A DNA stretch of 64,000 nt from Streptomyces cathayae. GTDB taxonomy: Bacteria > Actinomycetota > Actinomycetes > Streptomycetales > Streptomycetaceae. Position numbers and translations under genes: made by a program. Each line of letters opens with the position of its first letter. Positions within the stretch are counted from its first letter, which is position 1. The notes under the pieces are model-generated. The model was given only the letters and a program-made list of their open reading frames with translations, was not told the origin of the DNA and did no database searches. Shown piece by piece: positions 9,575 through 19,545 of the stretch. The stretch spans positions 3,348,001-3,412,000 of the forward strand of contig NZ_CP121682.1 of assembly GCF_029760955.1 (NCBI RefSeq), written 5' to 3'.

Positions 9575-10978
9575 ATGGCCACGGAGTACGGACAGGGCTA
9601 CGGGCTCGACAGCACGCCCGCCGGGCACCCCAGGTACCCCAGGCACCCCGGTCGCCCCGGGAGGGCCGGTGAGCGGCGGCACCGGCTGCCGGCCGTGCTG
9701 CGGGCCCCGGTCGAGGGACGGGCCTGGCGCGAGCTGGGATATGTCCTGCTGAGTCTGCCGATCGGCATTCTGCTCTTCACCTACGCGGTCACGATGGTGT
9801 CGCTGGGCGCCGGTCTGCTGGTGACCTTCCTCGGCGTTCCGGTGCTGGCCGCCGGGCTCGCCGGATGCCGCGGGTTCGGGGCGCTGGAGCGGACGCGGGC
9901 CCGGGGTCTGCTGGACCTGGACGTGGCCGAGCCGGAGCCGCTGCGGATGAAGCGGCAGGGGTTCGCGGCCTGGATGGGGGCGGTGCTGAAGAGTGGCGCC
10001 TCGTGGCGGGCCCTGCTGTACGCGGTGCTGCATCTGCCGTGGGCGACGTTCTCCTTCGTCGTCTCGGTGACCGTCTGGACGATCGGCTGGTCACTGCTGA
10101 CGTATCCGCTGTGGTTCTGGGTGTTCCCGATGTACGCCGGTCAGGGCGGGATCCAGCTGTACGGCGACGGACAGCACCGGATCTATCTGGACAACCCCTT
10201 CGAGATCACGGTGACCGCGCTGATCGGACTGCTGTTCACCATCGCCACGCCGTGGATCGTGCGCGCGCTGACCATGGTGGACCGGCTGCTGGTGCACGGC
10301 CTGCTCGGGCCGTCGCGGCTGGTGACGCGGGTGGTGGAGCTGGAGTCGGACCGGGGGGCCGTGGTGGACACGGCAGCGGCGGACCTGCGGCGCATCGAGC
10401 GCGATCTGCACGACGGGGCGCAGGCCCGGCTGGTGGCGCTGGCCATGGATCTGGGGCTGGCGAAGGAGAAGCTGCGGGAGGATCCGCGGGCCGCGGCGCA
10501 CATGGTGGACGAGGCGCACGGCGAGGTGAAGACGGCGCTGCAGGAGCTGCGGGACCTGGCGCGCGGTATCCACCCGGCGGTCCTGACCGACCGGGGACTG
10601 GACGCGGCCCTGTCGTCGGTGGCCTCCCGGTGCACGGTCCCGGTGCGGGTGGAGGTGGACCTGACCGAGCGCCCGGCACCGGCGATCGAGGGCATCGCCT
10701 ACTTCACGGTCTCGGAGCTGCTGCAGAACATCAGCAAGCACGCGCGGGCGACCTGGGCGTCCGTGGAGGTGTGGCGGACGGAGAGCCGGCTGATGGTGCA
10801 GGTCGAGGACAACGGGGTGGGTGGTGCCGACGTGTCCGACGCGTCCGGGGGGTCCGGACTCGCCGGGCTGACGGAGCGGCTGGAGGCGGTGGACGGAATC
10901 CTGGTCGTGGACTCACCGGCCGGCGGTCCGACCCGGGTGACGGCGGAGCTGCCGTGGCGGGCCGAGCGGACGCGATGA
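9575..10978 (+). CDS. Two-component sensor histidine kinase (HisKA_3 type), second of a pair
   Basis: Paralogue of the upstream kinase, 467 aa, ATG with GAGGAGAAGG upstream. It has an added N-terminal Pro/His/Arg-rich segment with imperfect HPRYPRHPGRPGR repeats, four hydrophobic segments, and an extra loop at about 186-208 absent from the first kinase. Phosphoacceptor His279 lies in RRIERDLHDGAQARL. The catalytic part is nearly the same as in the first copy, including a 50-nt identical run (10385-10434 against 8790-8839), whereas the sensor halves differ. This suggests duplication with retained or converted kinase cores. Confidence 0.92.
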   Translation: MATEYGQGYGLDSTPAGHPRYPRHPGRPGRAGERRHRLPAVLRAPVEGRAWRELGYVLLSLPIGILLFTYAVTMVSLGAGLLVTFLGVPVLAAGLAGCRGFGALERTRARGLLDLDVAEPEPLRMKRQGFAAWMGAVLKSGASWRALLYAVLHLPWATFSFVVSVTVWTIGWSLLTYPLWFWVFPMYAGQGGIQLYGDGQHRIYLDNPFEITVTALIGLLFTIATPWIVRALTMVDRLLVHGLLGPSRLVTRVVELESDRGAVVDTAAADLRRIERDLHDGAQARLVALAMDLGLAKEKLREDPRAAAHMVDEAHGEVKTALQELRDLARGIHPAVLTDRGLDAALSSVASRCTVPVRVEVDLTERPAPAIEGIAYFTVSELLQNISKHARATWASVEVWRTESRLMVQVEDNGVGGADVSDASGGSGLAGLTERLEAVDGILVVDSPAGGPTRVTAELPWRAERTR

Positions 10979-11014
10979 GCCGACGGTGAGCGGTGAGCGG
11001 AGCTGTACACATGG

Positions 11015-11075
11015 GCTGTGCGCATGAGCGGCGGCTGAGCTGCGCATGAGCAGCGGCTGAGCTGTGCGCATGAGG
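11015..11075. repeat. Imperfect 22-24 bp tandem repeat in a 309-bp gene-free stretch
   Basis: Units starting at 11015, 11039 and 11061 share GCTG(TG)CGCATGAGC and an AGCGGCTGA end. They lie between the second kinase and the response regulator, in the only non-coding stretch of this locus (10979-11287). Nothing else is recognisable there apart from a purine-rich run just before the regulator start. Confidence 0.7.
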
Positions 11076-11287
11076 CGCGGGCAGGACACGGCCGAGCAGT
11101 GGCCGGGAGCGCCGAGAAGGAACCGGACGGCAGGTGTACGGCAGGCGTGCGGGGACGGGCGGTGGGCCCGGCCCCGCACCTTCTCGCGTCACCCCCTCCG
11201 CATCGCCCGCCCGATGCTGGAATGCTGGTCCCGTCGACCGGGCCTGCCGTACGGGCGGGCGCGGAGGAGGGGTGGGGCCGAAAAGTC

Positions 11288-11959
11288 ATGGAGGACAGGG
11301 TGCGCGTGGTCATCGCCGAGGATTCAGTGCTGCTGCGGGAGGGCCTGACCCGGCTGCTGACCGACCGGGGGCACGAGGTCGTGGCCGGGGTCGGCGACGG
11401 CGACGCGTTGCTCAAGACCATCACCGGGCTGGACGGTCAGGGCGAGCTCCCGGACGTCGTGGTGGCCGACGTCCGGATGCCGCCGACGCACACCGACGAG
11501 GGGGTGCGGGCCGCCATCCAGCTGCGCAAGGCGCATCCGGGTGTCGGGGTGCTGGTGCTGTCCCAGTACGTGGAGGAGCGCTACGCCACGGAGCTGCTCG
11601 CCGGCTCCAGCCGCGGCATCGGCTATCTGCTCAAGGACCGGGTGGCCGACGTGCGTGAGTTCGTGGACGCGGTGGTGCGCGTGGCCCAGGGCGGTACGGC
11701 CCTGGACCCGGAGGTGGTCGCGCAGCTGCTCGGCCGCAGCCGGAAGCAGGACGTCCTCGCGAGGCTCACCCCGCGCGAGCGGGAGGTCCTGGGGCTGATG
11801 GCCGAGGGGCGGACGAACTCGGCGATCGCCCGACAGCTGGTGGTGAGCGACGGAGCCGTGGAGAAGCACGTCAGCAACATCTTCATGAAGCTGGGCCTGT
11901 CCCCCAGCGACGGCGATCACCGCCGGGTGCTGGCCGTGCTCACCTACCTCAACTCCTGA
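11288..11959 (+). CDS. LuxR/NarL-family response regulator
   Basis: Receiver domain (residues 5-125) with acidic pocket E11/D12, phosphoacceptor Asp61 in ADVRMPP and the conserved Lys in LLKDRVADV. A C-terminal LuxR helix-turn-helix begins at LTPREREVLGLMAEGRTN. Total 223 aa from ATG 11288; a GTG at 11300 with GGAGG five bases upstream would give MRVVIAED and is an equally good start. It is the likely partner of the two kinases upstream and probably controls neighbouring genes, possibly nuo2 or korAB (inference from position only). Confidence 0.93.
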   Translation: MEDRVRVVIAEDSVLLREGLTRLLTDRGHEVVAGVGDGDALLKTITGLDGQGELPDVVVADVRMPPTHTDEGVRAAIQLRKAHPGVGVLVLSQYVEERYATELLAGSSRGIGYLLKDRVADVREFVDAVVRVAQGGTALDPEVVAQLLGRSRKQDVLARLTPREREVLGLMAEGRTNSAIARQLVVSDGAVEKHVSNIFMKLGLSPSDGDHRRVLAVLTYLNS

Positions 11960-11966
11960 CCGCCTG

Positions 11967-11999
11967 GTCCGCTCCCGGCCGAACCGCCGGCGAGCGGAC
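11967..11999 (+). terminator. Hairpin after the response regulator
   Basis: GTCCGCTC (11967-11974) pairs perfectly with GAGCGGAC (11992-11999), with a further CCGG/CCGG pair in the loop. It starts eight bases after the stop and has no T-run, as is usual for Streptomyces terminators. Confidence 0.55.
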
Positions 12000-12225
12000 G
12001 GCGTCCTCAGGAATGAGGGGCCGGGGCCGGCGGCCGGCCTCGGCGGCCCGCGGGAATCCGGGTAAAACCGGAAAAGGGGCGGGGCACGTCGGCCCGCCGG
12101 GAGCTCGAAGTCGTGTCCAAGATGCGAATGACCTGAGGAAGGCGACCCTTACGGACGTAGGGTTGATCCAGGGACGGCCTGCGGGAGGGCCGGTCCCGGA
12201 CAGCGCCTCGAGGAGGTCCAGTTCA

Positions 12226-14149
12226 GTGACCAGCCAGGTCAGCAGCCCAGCGGAGCAGACCGACGGAACAGTCCTGGGAGAGCAGCGCAAACCGGCGGGA
12301 GCGAAGGACGTCCGTCGCCTCGACCGGGTGATCATCAGGTTCGCGGGCGACTCGGGTGACGGCATGCAGCTCACCGGTGACCGCTTCACCTCGGAGACGG
12401 CGTCGTTCGGCAACGATCTGTCGACGCTGCCGAACTTCCCGGCCGAGATCCGTGCTCCGGCCGGCACCCTGCCGGGTGTCTCGTCCTTCCAGCTCCACTT
12501 CGCCGACCACGACATCCTCACCCCCGGTGACGCGCCGAACGTGCTGGTGGCGATGAACCCTGCCGCGTTGAAGGCGAACATCGGGGACCTGCCGCGCGGC
12601 GCGGAGATCATCGTCAACACCGACGAGTTCACCAAGCGGGCGTTGCAGAAGGTCGGGTACGACGGCAACCCGCTGGAGGACGGTTCGCTCGACGGTTACA
12701 GCCTCCACCCGGTGCCGCTGACGACCCTGACGGTGGAGGCGCTGAAGGACTTCGACCTCAGCCGCAAGGAGGCCGAGCGCAGCAAGAACATGTTCGCGCT
12801 GGGGCTGCTGAGCTGGATGTACCACCGGCCCACCGAGGGCACGGAGAAGTTCCTGACCTCGAAGTTCGCCAAGAAGCCGGACATCGCGGCGGCCAACATC
12901 GCCGCGTACCGGGCGGGCTGGAACTTCGGCGAGACGACGGAGGACTTCGCCGTCTCCTACGAGGTGGCCCCGGCCACCACGGCGTTCCCGCCGGGCGTGT
13001 ACCGCAACATCTCCGGGAACCTGGCCCTGGCGTACGGCCTGATCACGGCCTCCCGGCAGGCGGATCTGCCGTTGTTCCTGGGGTCGTACCCGATCACGCC
13101 GGCCTCGGACATCCTGCACGAGCTGAGCCGGCACAAGAACTTCGGTGTGCGGACCTTCCAGGCGGAGGACGAGATCGCGGGCATCGGCGCCGCGCTGGGC
13201 GCGGCCTTCGGCGGGTCGCTCGCGGTGACGACGACGTCCGGCCCCGGGGTGGCCCTGAAGTCCGAGACGATCGGTCTCGCGGTGTCGCTGGAGCTGCCGC
13301 TGCTGATCGTGGACATCCAGCGCGGCGGCCCGTCCACGGGCCTGCCCACCAAGACCGAGCAGGCGGACCTGCTCCAGGCGATGTACGGGCGCAACGGCGA
13401 GGCCCCGGTCCCGGTGGTCGCGCCGCGCACGCCGGCCGACTGCTTCGACGCGGCCCTGGAGGCGGCCCGGATCGCGCTGACCTACCGCACCCCGGTGTTC
13501 CTGCTCTCCGACGGCTATCTGGCCAACGGAAGCGAGCCGTGGCGCATCCCGGACCCGGAGGAGCTGCCGGATCTGCGGGTGCGGTTCGCGCAGGGCCCCA
13601 ACCACACGATGGACGACGGCACCGAGGTGTTCTGGCCGTACCAGCGGGACCCGCACACCCTGGCCCGGCCGTGGGCGGTCCCGGGCACCCCGGGTCTGGA
13701 ACACCGGATCGGCGGCATCGAGAAGCAGGACGGCACGGGAAACATCTCCTACGACCCGGCCAACCACGACTTCATGGTGCGTACCCGGCAGGCGAAGGTC
13801 GACGGCGTCGAGGTCCCCGACCTGGAGGTCGACGACCCGGACGGCGACGCCAGGGTGCTGGTCCTCGGCTGGGGGTCCACCTATGGGCCGATCACCGCGG
13901 CCGTACGGCGCATCAGGGGCGCGGGGGGCGCGATCGCCCAGGCCCATCTGCGCCATGTCAACCCCTTCCCGCGGAATCTCGGGGAGGTCCTGGAGCGTTA
14001 CGAGAAGGTGGTCGTACCCGAGATGAACCTCGGCCAGCTCGCCACCCTGATCCGGGCGAAGTACCTGGTCGACGCGCGCTCGTACAACCAGGTCAACGGG
14101 ATGCCGTTCAAGGCGGAGCAGCTTGCCGAGGTGCTGAAGGAGGCCATCG

Positions 14150-14157
<8 letters not shown>
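12226..14157 (+). CDS. korA: 2-oxoglutarate (2-oxoacid):ferredoxin oxidoreductase, alpha (gamma-alpha fused) subunit
   Basis: With KorB, oxidises 2-oxoglutarate plus CoA to succinyl-CoA and reduces ferredoxin. The 643-aa protein starts at GTG 12226 with AGGAGG nine bases upstream. The N-terminal gamma domain shows RFAGDSGDGMQLTGDRF (about 37-53). The alpha domain follows with GSYPITPASDILHELS, the TTSGPGVALKSE loop and VDIQRGGPSTGLPTKTEQ, and then the C-terminal half that completes the fold. It overlaps korB by eight bases. In actinobacteria KorAB offers an alternative to the 2-oxoglutarate dehydrogenase step; substrate specificity cannot be proven from sequence alone. Confidence 0.94.
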
Positions 14158-15232
<1,075 letters not shown>

Positions 15233-15280
15233 GCACCGCCGGCTGACCGTCGTCAGCCACCCGCCCCTCAGGGGCCCGGG

Positions 15281-15306
15281 GCCCGGACGCCTCAGAGCGT
15301 CCGGGC
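15281..15306. terminator. Shared convergent terminator of korB and the HxlR gene
   Basis: GCCCGGACGC (15281-15290) and GCGTCCGGGC (15297-15306) form a perfect 10-bp stem with a six-base loop. The stop codon of the HxlR gene lies in the loop, so one hairpin could serve both converging transcripts. Confidence 0.6.
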
Positions 15307-15690
15307 CTCGTCGTACGCCTTGCGGGCGGTCAGTACGTCGTCCATGCGCCGTTCGGTCCACAGCGCCAGCGCGCTCACCTGTTCGGCCGCCTCCCGCCCC
15401 AGGTCGGTGAGGGAGTAGTCGACCCGCGGCGGGATCACCGGCTTGGCGTCACGGTGGACGAGCCCGTCCCGCTCCAGCGTCTGCAGGGTCTGGGTGAGCA
15501 TCTTCTCGCTGACCCTGCCGATCGCGCGGCGCAGCTCGCTGAAGCGGTGGGGCCGCTCCTGGAGCCGGATCAGCACGAGCACCCCCCAGCGGCTGGTCAC
15601 ATGCTCCAGGACCAGGCGGTGCGGGCACAACGCCTCACGCTCGCCCCGCCGGTCCTCGCCGCTCCGTACGGGCACGTCACTTACTGCCAT
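15292..15690 (-). CDS. HxlR-family transcriptional regulator, QorR-like
   Basis: 132-aa winged-helix DNA-binding protein of the DUF24/HxlR family. It has the conserved cysteine Cys22 before the HRLVLEHVTSRWGVLVLIRL helix, the recognition region SEKMLTQTLQTLERDGLVHR and the LTDLGREAAEQ wing. In relatives (YodB, HypR, QorR) the cysteine senses quinones or oxidants. It is divergent from the quinone-reductase-like gene at 15782 with an operator-like repeat four bases upstream of its own ATG, so it probably represses both genes until the cysteine is modified (inference). Confidence 0.9.
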   Translation of the reverse strand: MAVSDVPVRSGEDRRGEREALCPHRLVLEHVTSRWGVLVLIRLQERPHRFSELRRAIGRVSEKMLTQTLQTLERDGLVHRDAKPVIPPRVDYSLTDLGREAAEQVSALALWTERRMDDVLTARKAYDEARTL

Positions 15691-15693
15691 GCC

Positions 15694-15718
15694 AGTACCT
15701 TACTTCAAAGTGGGTACT
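15694..15718. promoter_or_regulatory. Operator-like inverted repeat between HxlR gene and quinone reductase gene
   Basis: AGTACC (15694-15699) and GGTACT (15713-15718) flank 13 bases containing a central TTCAA. The site abuts the HxlR start and overlaps the predicted -35 and spacer of the divergent gene, the arrangement expected for an autoregulating repressor. Confidence 0.6.
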
Positions 15719-15727
15719 TTCTATTAG
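15700..15727 (+). promoter_or_regulatory. Putative promoter of the NmrA-like gene
   Basis: TTACTT (15700-15705) and TATTAG (15722-15727) with 16 bases between, inside the only AT-rich patch of the intergenic region. It overlaps the inverted repeat, so bound regulator would block polymerase. Confidence 0.45.
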
Positions 15728-15781
15728 TTAGCGCAACCCCTAGGGTTGGTGTCATCCGCACCCCCACAAGGAGTTCTGATC

Positions 15782-16636
15782 ATGAGCATCGTCGTCACCG
15801 GAGCCACCGGAAACCTGGGCCGCCACGTCGTGGGGCAGCTCCTGGAGAAGGTTCCGGCCGAGCAGGTCACCGCCGTCGTACGCAGCGCGGAGAAGGCCGC
15901 GGACCTGGCGGAGCGCGGGGTGCGGATCGCGGTCGCCGACTACAGCGCTCCCGGAACCCTCGACGGCGTGTTCGCGGCCGGCGACAAGGTGCTGCTGATC
16001 TCCAGCAGCGAGGTCGGCGGGGACCGGGTGGGACAGCACACGGCCGTCATCGACGCCGCCAAGGCCGCCGGCGTCTCCCTGCTCGCCTACACCAGCGCCC
16101 CCGGAACGCTGACCGCCGCCCTCGCCGACGACCACCGCGGCACCGAGAAGGCCCTGCTCGCCTCCGGTCTCCCGTACGTCCTGCTGCGCAACGGCTGGTA
16201 CCACGAGGTCTACACCGAGAACCTCGCCCCCGTGCTGGAGCACCACGCGGTCGTCTCCGCCGCCGGCGAGGGCCGTCTCTCCTCCGCCGCGCGCGCCGAC
16301 TACGCGGCGGCCGCCGTCGCCGTACTGACCGGTGAGGGCCACGAGAACAAGACGTACGAGCTGGGCAGCGACGAGTCCTGGGACCTCGCCGAGTACGCGG
16401 CCGAGCTGAGCCGCCAGACCGGCAAGGAGATCGCCTACCGACCGGTCACGGTCGAGGAGCTCACCGGCATCCTGACCGGCGCCGGGCTCCCCGAGCCGGT
16501 GGCCGCCGTTTTCGCGGGCACGGACGTCTCCATCGAGAAGGGCGAACTGGTCGTCACCAGCGGCGACCTGGCCCGCCTGATCGGCCGCCCGGCCACCCCG
16601 ATCGCGGACGCCATCGCCGCCGCGCTGAAGGCCTGA
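15782..16636 (+). CDS. NmrA-family NAD(P)H-dependent oxidoreductase, QorB-like
   Basis: 284-aa Rossmann-fold protein of the atypical SDR family. N-terminal nucleotide-binding motif VTGATGNLGRHVV (5-17), then the SSSEVGGDR and LLRNGWYHEVYTENLA regions typical of QorB/triphenylmethane-reductase-like enzymes. ATG start with AAGGAG nine bases upstream; the ORF-compatible upstream codons lack a ribosome site. The pairing with a divergent HxlR regulator matches known qorR-qorB pairs, so an NADPH:quinone reductase role in quinone or electrophile stress is likely. The stop codon lies inside a tandem repeat. Confidence 0.88.
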   Translation: MSIVVTGATGNLGRHVVGQLLEKVPAEQVTAVVRSAEKAADLAERGVRIAVADYSAPGTLDGVFAAGDKVLLISSSEVGGDRVGQHTAVIDAAKAAGVSLLAYTSAPGTLTAALADDHRGTEKALLASGLPYVLLRNGWYHEVYTENLAPVLEHHAVVSAAGEGRLSSAARADYAAAAVAVLTGEGHENKTYELGSDESWDLAEYAAELSRQTGKEIAYRPVTVEELTGILTGAGLPEPVAAVFAGTDVSIEKGELVVTSGDLARLIGRPATPIADAIAAALKA

Positions 16637-16710
16637 CCCGGGGCCTGAGAGCCTGGCGGCCCGTGCCCTGAAAGCCTGGCACCCCATGCCCTGAAGGCCT
16701 GGCCCATGCC
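16625..16710. repeat. 23-bp tandem repeat across the 3' end of the NmrA-like gene
   Basis: Units beginning at 16645, 16668 and 16691 share CTGA(A/G)(A/G)GCCTGG plus a CC(G/A)TGCC end, at an exact 23-bp step. A fourth, divergent unit at 16625 contains the TGA stop of the gene. The copies run directly into the terminator hairpin. Confidence 0.75.
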
Positions 16711-16768
16711 CGGACGCCCCGCTCGTCATGACCGTATTCCAGTACGGGAATGACGAGCGGGGCGTCCG
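16711..16768. terminator. Strong hairpin terminator after the NmrA-like gene
   Basis: A perfect 19-bp stem (16711-16729 with 16750-16768) encloses a 20-base loop that can itself pair as CCGTA/TACGG. It lies between two plus-strand genes and should isolate them. Confidence 0.8.
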
Positions 16769-16834
16769 GCGTTACGGTCGTCCGGGCGAGCGACGCTCGC
16801 CCCGACACGCGTCAGGCGAGAAGGAGGGCGGCCC

Positions 16835-17899
16835 GTGACCGAGAAGTCGGACGGCGAGCGGCGTACAGGACTGCTGAACGGCTTCGCGGCTTACGGCATG
16901 TGGGGGCTCGTTCCCCTCTTCTGGCCACTGCTGAAGCCCGCCGGAGCCGTGGAGATCCTGGCCCACCGGATGGTCTGGTCGCTGCTCTTCGTGGCCGCCG
17001 CCCTCCTCTTCATACGTCGCTGGGCCTGGCTCGGCGAGCTGCTGCGGCAGCCGCGCAAGCTGGCCCTGATCACCGTCGCCGCGGCGGTCATCACCGTGAA
17101 CTGGGGCGTCTACATCTGGGCGGTGAACTCCGGGCACGTCGTCGAGGCGTCCCTCGGCTACTTCATCAACCCGCTGGTCACCATCGCCCTAGGTGTCCTG
17201 CTGCTGAAGGAGCGGCTGCGGCCCGCGCAGTGGGCGGCGGTCGGGGTCAGCTTCGTGGCGGTGCTCGTCCTCACCGTCGGCTACGGCCGCCCGCCGTGGA
17301 TCTCGCTCTGCCTCGCCTTCTCCTTCGCCACGTACGGACTGGTGAAGAAGAAGGTCAACCTCGGCGGCGTCGAATCGCTGGCCGCCGAGACGGCCATCCT
17401 GTTCCTTCCCGCCCTCTGCTATCTGCTCTGGCTGGGCAGCAGCGGCGAGTCCACCTTCGGTACCGAGGGAGCGGGACACGCGGCGCTGCTGGCCGCCACC
17501 GGCCTCGTCACCGCGCTCCCCATGGTCTGCTTCGGCGCCGCCGCGATCCGCGTGCCGCTGTCCACGATGGGGCTGCTCCAGTACCTGGCCCCGGTGTTCC
17601 AGTTCCTGCTCGGCGTCCTCTACTTCAAGGAGGCCATGCCGCCCGAGCGCTGGGCCGGATTCGCGCTGGTGTGGCTGGCGCTCATGCTGCTGACCTGGGA
17701 CGCGCTGCGCACCGCCCACCGGTCCGCCCGCGTACTCGCCACCGAGCGCGCGAGGACTGCGACCGCGGCCGGCGCTGCGATGAACCCGGTGGGCCCTGTG
17801 AGCCCTGTGAGCTCTGTGGACGCGGTGGATCCGGTGGTCGTGGCGAACCCGGCGGAAGCGGTGAGCACCGTGGACGCGGTGGACGCTCCGAAAGCCTGA
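16835..17899 (+). CDS. rarD: RarD/EamA-family membrane transporter
   Basis: About ten hydrophobic helices in the first 300 residues form the two EamA repeats; landmarks are NGFAAYGMWGLVPLFWPLLK at the N-terminus, SLGYFINPLVTIALGVLLLK and LLQYLAPVFQFLLGVLYFKE. GTG start with AAGGAGG seven bases upstream. RarD family members are predicted drug/metabolite exporters, substrate unknown. The last 45 residues are a Val/Ala/Pro/Ser low-complexity tail with repeated SSVDAVDP-like units, encoded by imperfect 9-bp repeats. Confidence 0.9.
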   Translation: MTEKSDGERRTGLLNGFAAYGMWGLVPLFWPLLKPAGAVEILAHRMVWSLLFVAAALLFIRRWAWLGELLRQPRKLALITVAAAVITVNWGVYIWAVNSGHVVEASLGYFINPLVTIALGVLLLKERLRPAQWAAVGVSFVAVLVLTVGYGRPPWISLCLAFSFATYGLVKKKVNLGGVESLAAETAILFLPALCYLLWLGSSGESTFGTEGAGHAALLAATGLVTALPMVCFGAAAIRVPLSTMGLLQYLAPVFQFLLGVLYFKEAMPPERWAGFALVWLALMLLTWDALRTAHRSARVLATERARTATAAGAAMNPVGPVSPVSSVDAVDPVVVANPAEAVSTVDAVDAPKA

Positions 17900-17943
17900 C
17901 CGGAGCGCTCCTCAGCGCGTTGCACGGCTCCGTCCACGCCCGC

Positions 17944-19242
17944 TCACCCGTGCCGGGCGTGGGCGCGGTCGGTCAGCCGGCCCATGCGGGTGCGGGCCGA
18001 CTCCAACTCCTCGATCTCGTCGGCCGCCGGGCCGCCCTCGGCGGCGAGTCCGGTCCACAGCTCGATCAGTTCGCGTCCCAGCTCCAGCCCGCGCAGCGGA
18101 TCACGCACCGCGCGCCAGGCGGTGGCCGCGCTGCGGACGTTGCCGTAGGCGGCCTCCGCGTCGCCCGCCCCGCGGTGGACCCCGGCGAGGTCGAGGGAGA
18201 GCCGGAAGGCGTGCAGCGGCTCGTCACTCAGGTAGGCGATGTACGCGGACAGCTCGCGCAGCTTGAGCACCTCCGGGTGTTCGGGCCCCAGCGTCCGCGA
18301 CGCCTCGGTCACCGTCTCCCCGGCCAGTCGCGCCGCCGTGTCGATCCGGCCCGCCCGGACGGCCTCGTTGATCCGGCCCATGGGCTCGGCCAAGCGGGTC
18401 TCGCCCGGGACGGCGGGCGGCTCGTCCCCGAGCACCGCCTCCGCCACGGCGTCGAAACCGCGGGACGGGGGCGGCTTGAAGTCGAGGGCGGGTTCGTGCT
18501 CGTGCTCGGGCTCGGCCTCCGCAACCGGTTCGGGGATACGGGGAGGGGCGGCCACCGGGGCCAGGGCCGGGGGCGGTGTCCGGTCGGCCGAGGGCAGCGG
18601 GCCCGGTGTCCGGTAGGCCGGAGGTACGGGAAGCGCTGAGGGCATCGGAGGTATCAGGGGTGCCTGAGGCGTCTGCGGTGTCCGAGCGGGTGCCGGGTGC
18701 CGGCGGTGGTCGGCTTCGGGAGCGGGGTGGGGCCTCGTGCCCATGAGCGGGGGCGGGCCGAACTCGCCCGTCGGCGGCACGACCGTGCCGGGAGGCACGG
18801 CTTCCACCGGCTCGGGCACCGACCGCAGCCGAAGGGTGAGGGTGCTGTCACGCACGGGGCTCGGGGCCGGCGTCGGAGCCGGGGCCGGGGCCGGCGTCGG
18901 GGCCGGGGCTGCCGGCTTCATGAGGGCCGGTTCTCCGGTGAAGTGGCTGGCACCGTCGGGGTCGACCCGGAGCGGGACGACGTACCCGGTGCCCTCGTCG
19001 TGGATGGTGGCGAGGACGGCGTGTCCCGAGGCGAGGGCGATGCGGTGGAGGCGGTTCAGCACCGCCTGCTGCACCTCCTCGTCGGGTCCGGCCACCACCG
19101 GTACCCCGCCGACCGACGCCTTCCGTGAGCCGGTACCCGCCACAGGGGCGGGAACATGGACGTCGATCGGCACTGCCGCACGGTTCGCCGCGTCTGCGGT
19201 CTGCTGCTGTTCCGGCTTCTTCTCGCGGCTGAGTCGCGCCAT
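17944..19242 (-). CDS. Proline-rich protein with C-terminal TPR-like domain, function unknown
   Basis: 432 aa. Residues 40-100 form a small alpha/beta region ([20 protein letters not shown]). Residues 105-280 are Pro/Ala-rich and probably disordered, including [14 protein letters not shown]. The last 145 residues are helical with tetratricopeptide spacing ([56 protein letters not shown]). No enzyme motif, signal peptide or membrane helix. ATG with GAGGGG upstream. Such TPR ends usually mediate protein contacts; partner unknown. Overlapping frames on the other strand lack any recognisable domain. Confidence 0.75.
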   Translation of the reverse strand: MARLSREKKPEQQQTADAANRAAVPIDVHVPAPVAGTGSRKASVGGVPVVAGPDEEVQQAVLNRLHRIALASGHAVLATIHDEGTGYVVPLRVDPDGASHFTGEPALMKPAAPAPTPAPAPAPTPAPSPVRDSTLTLRLRSVPEPVEAVPPGTVVPPTGEFGPPPLMGTRPHPAPEADHRRHPAPARTPQTPQAPLIPPMPSALPVPPAYRTPGPLPSADRTPPPALAPVAAPPRIPEPVAEAEPEHEHEPALDFKPPPSRGFDAVAEAVLGDEPPAVPGETRLAEPMGRINEAVRAGRIDTAARLAGETVTEASRTLGPEHPEVLKLRELSAYIAYLSDEPLHAFRLSLDLAGVHRGAGDAEAAYGNVRSAATAWRAVRDPLRGLELGRELIELWTGLAAEGGPAADEIEELESARTRMGRLTDRAHARHG

Positions 19243-19545
19243 CGTCCCCTCATTCGGGTCGTGAACCTACCGACGAGTCTGTCCGCATATCCCCGTTTCT
19301 CACGTCACCGCGTTGTCACAGGCTCGTCCCAACAGCCGTCCGCCCGGTTCCGTCCCGCCGGCCGGTATGAGGATCCGGGTGACGTGGCAGGAGAGGGGCA
19401 TGGGTACAGACATGCGGCAGGGGTCGGAGATCCGGGCCCGAGGCCCGGTGGCCGTGGTCCGCGGCGGTCACCAGGCGGGCCGCGTCCTGCCTGCCCGCCC
19501 GACGGGATCACTGCGCTGACCGGCGCCGAGGCACGGTCCGGGACG
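19243..19545. other. Stretch without a confident gene between the TPR protein and amidase
   Basis: This 303-bp stretch would carry the divergent promoters. A short plus-strand frame with AGGAGAGGGGC before ATG (19400) encodes about 39 residues ending at 19519. It is in a different frame from the amidase and has no recognisable domain. It may be a leader peptide or chance. Confidence 0.4.

Noticed and set aside
16625..16710. CRISPR-like array
   Set aside because: Units are contiguous 23-bp tandem copies without unique spacers, and no cas genes are present; the same holds for the other tandem repeats.
19378..19545. Frameshifted amidase N-terminus
   Set aside because: Neither frame upstream of 19546 shows amidase-family sequence, so there is no evidence that a shift broke the gene.
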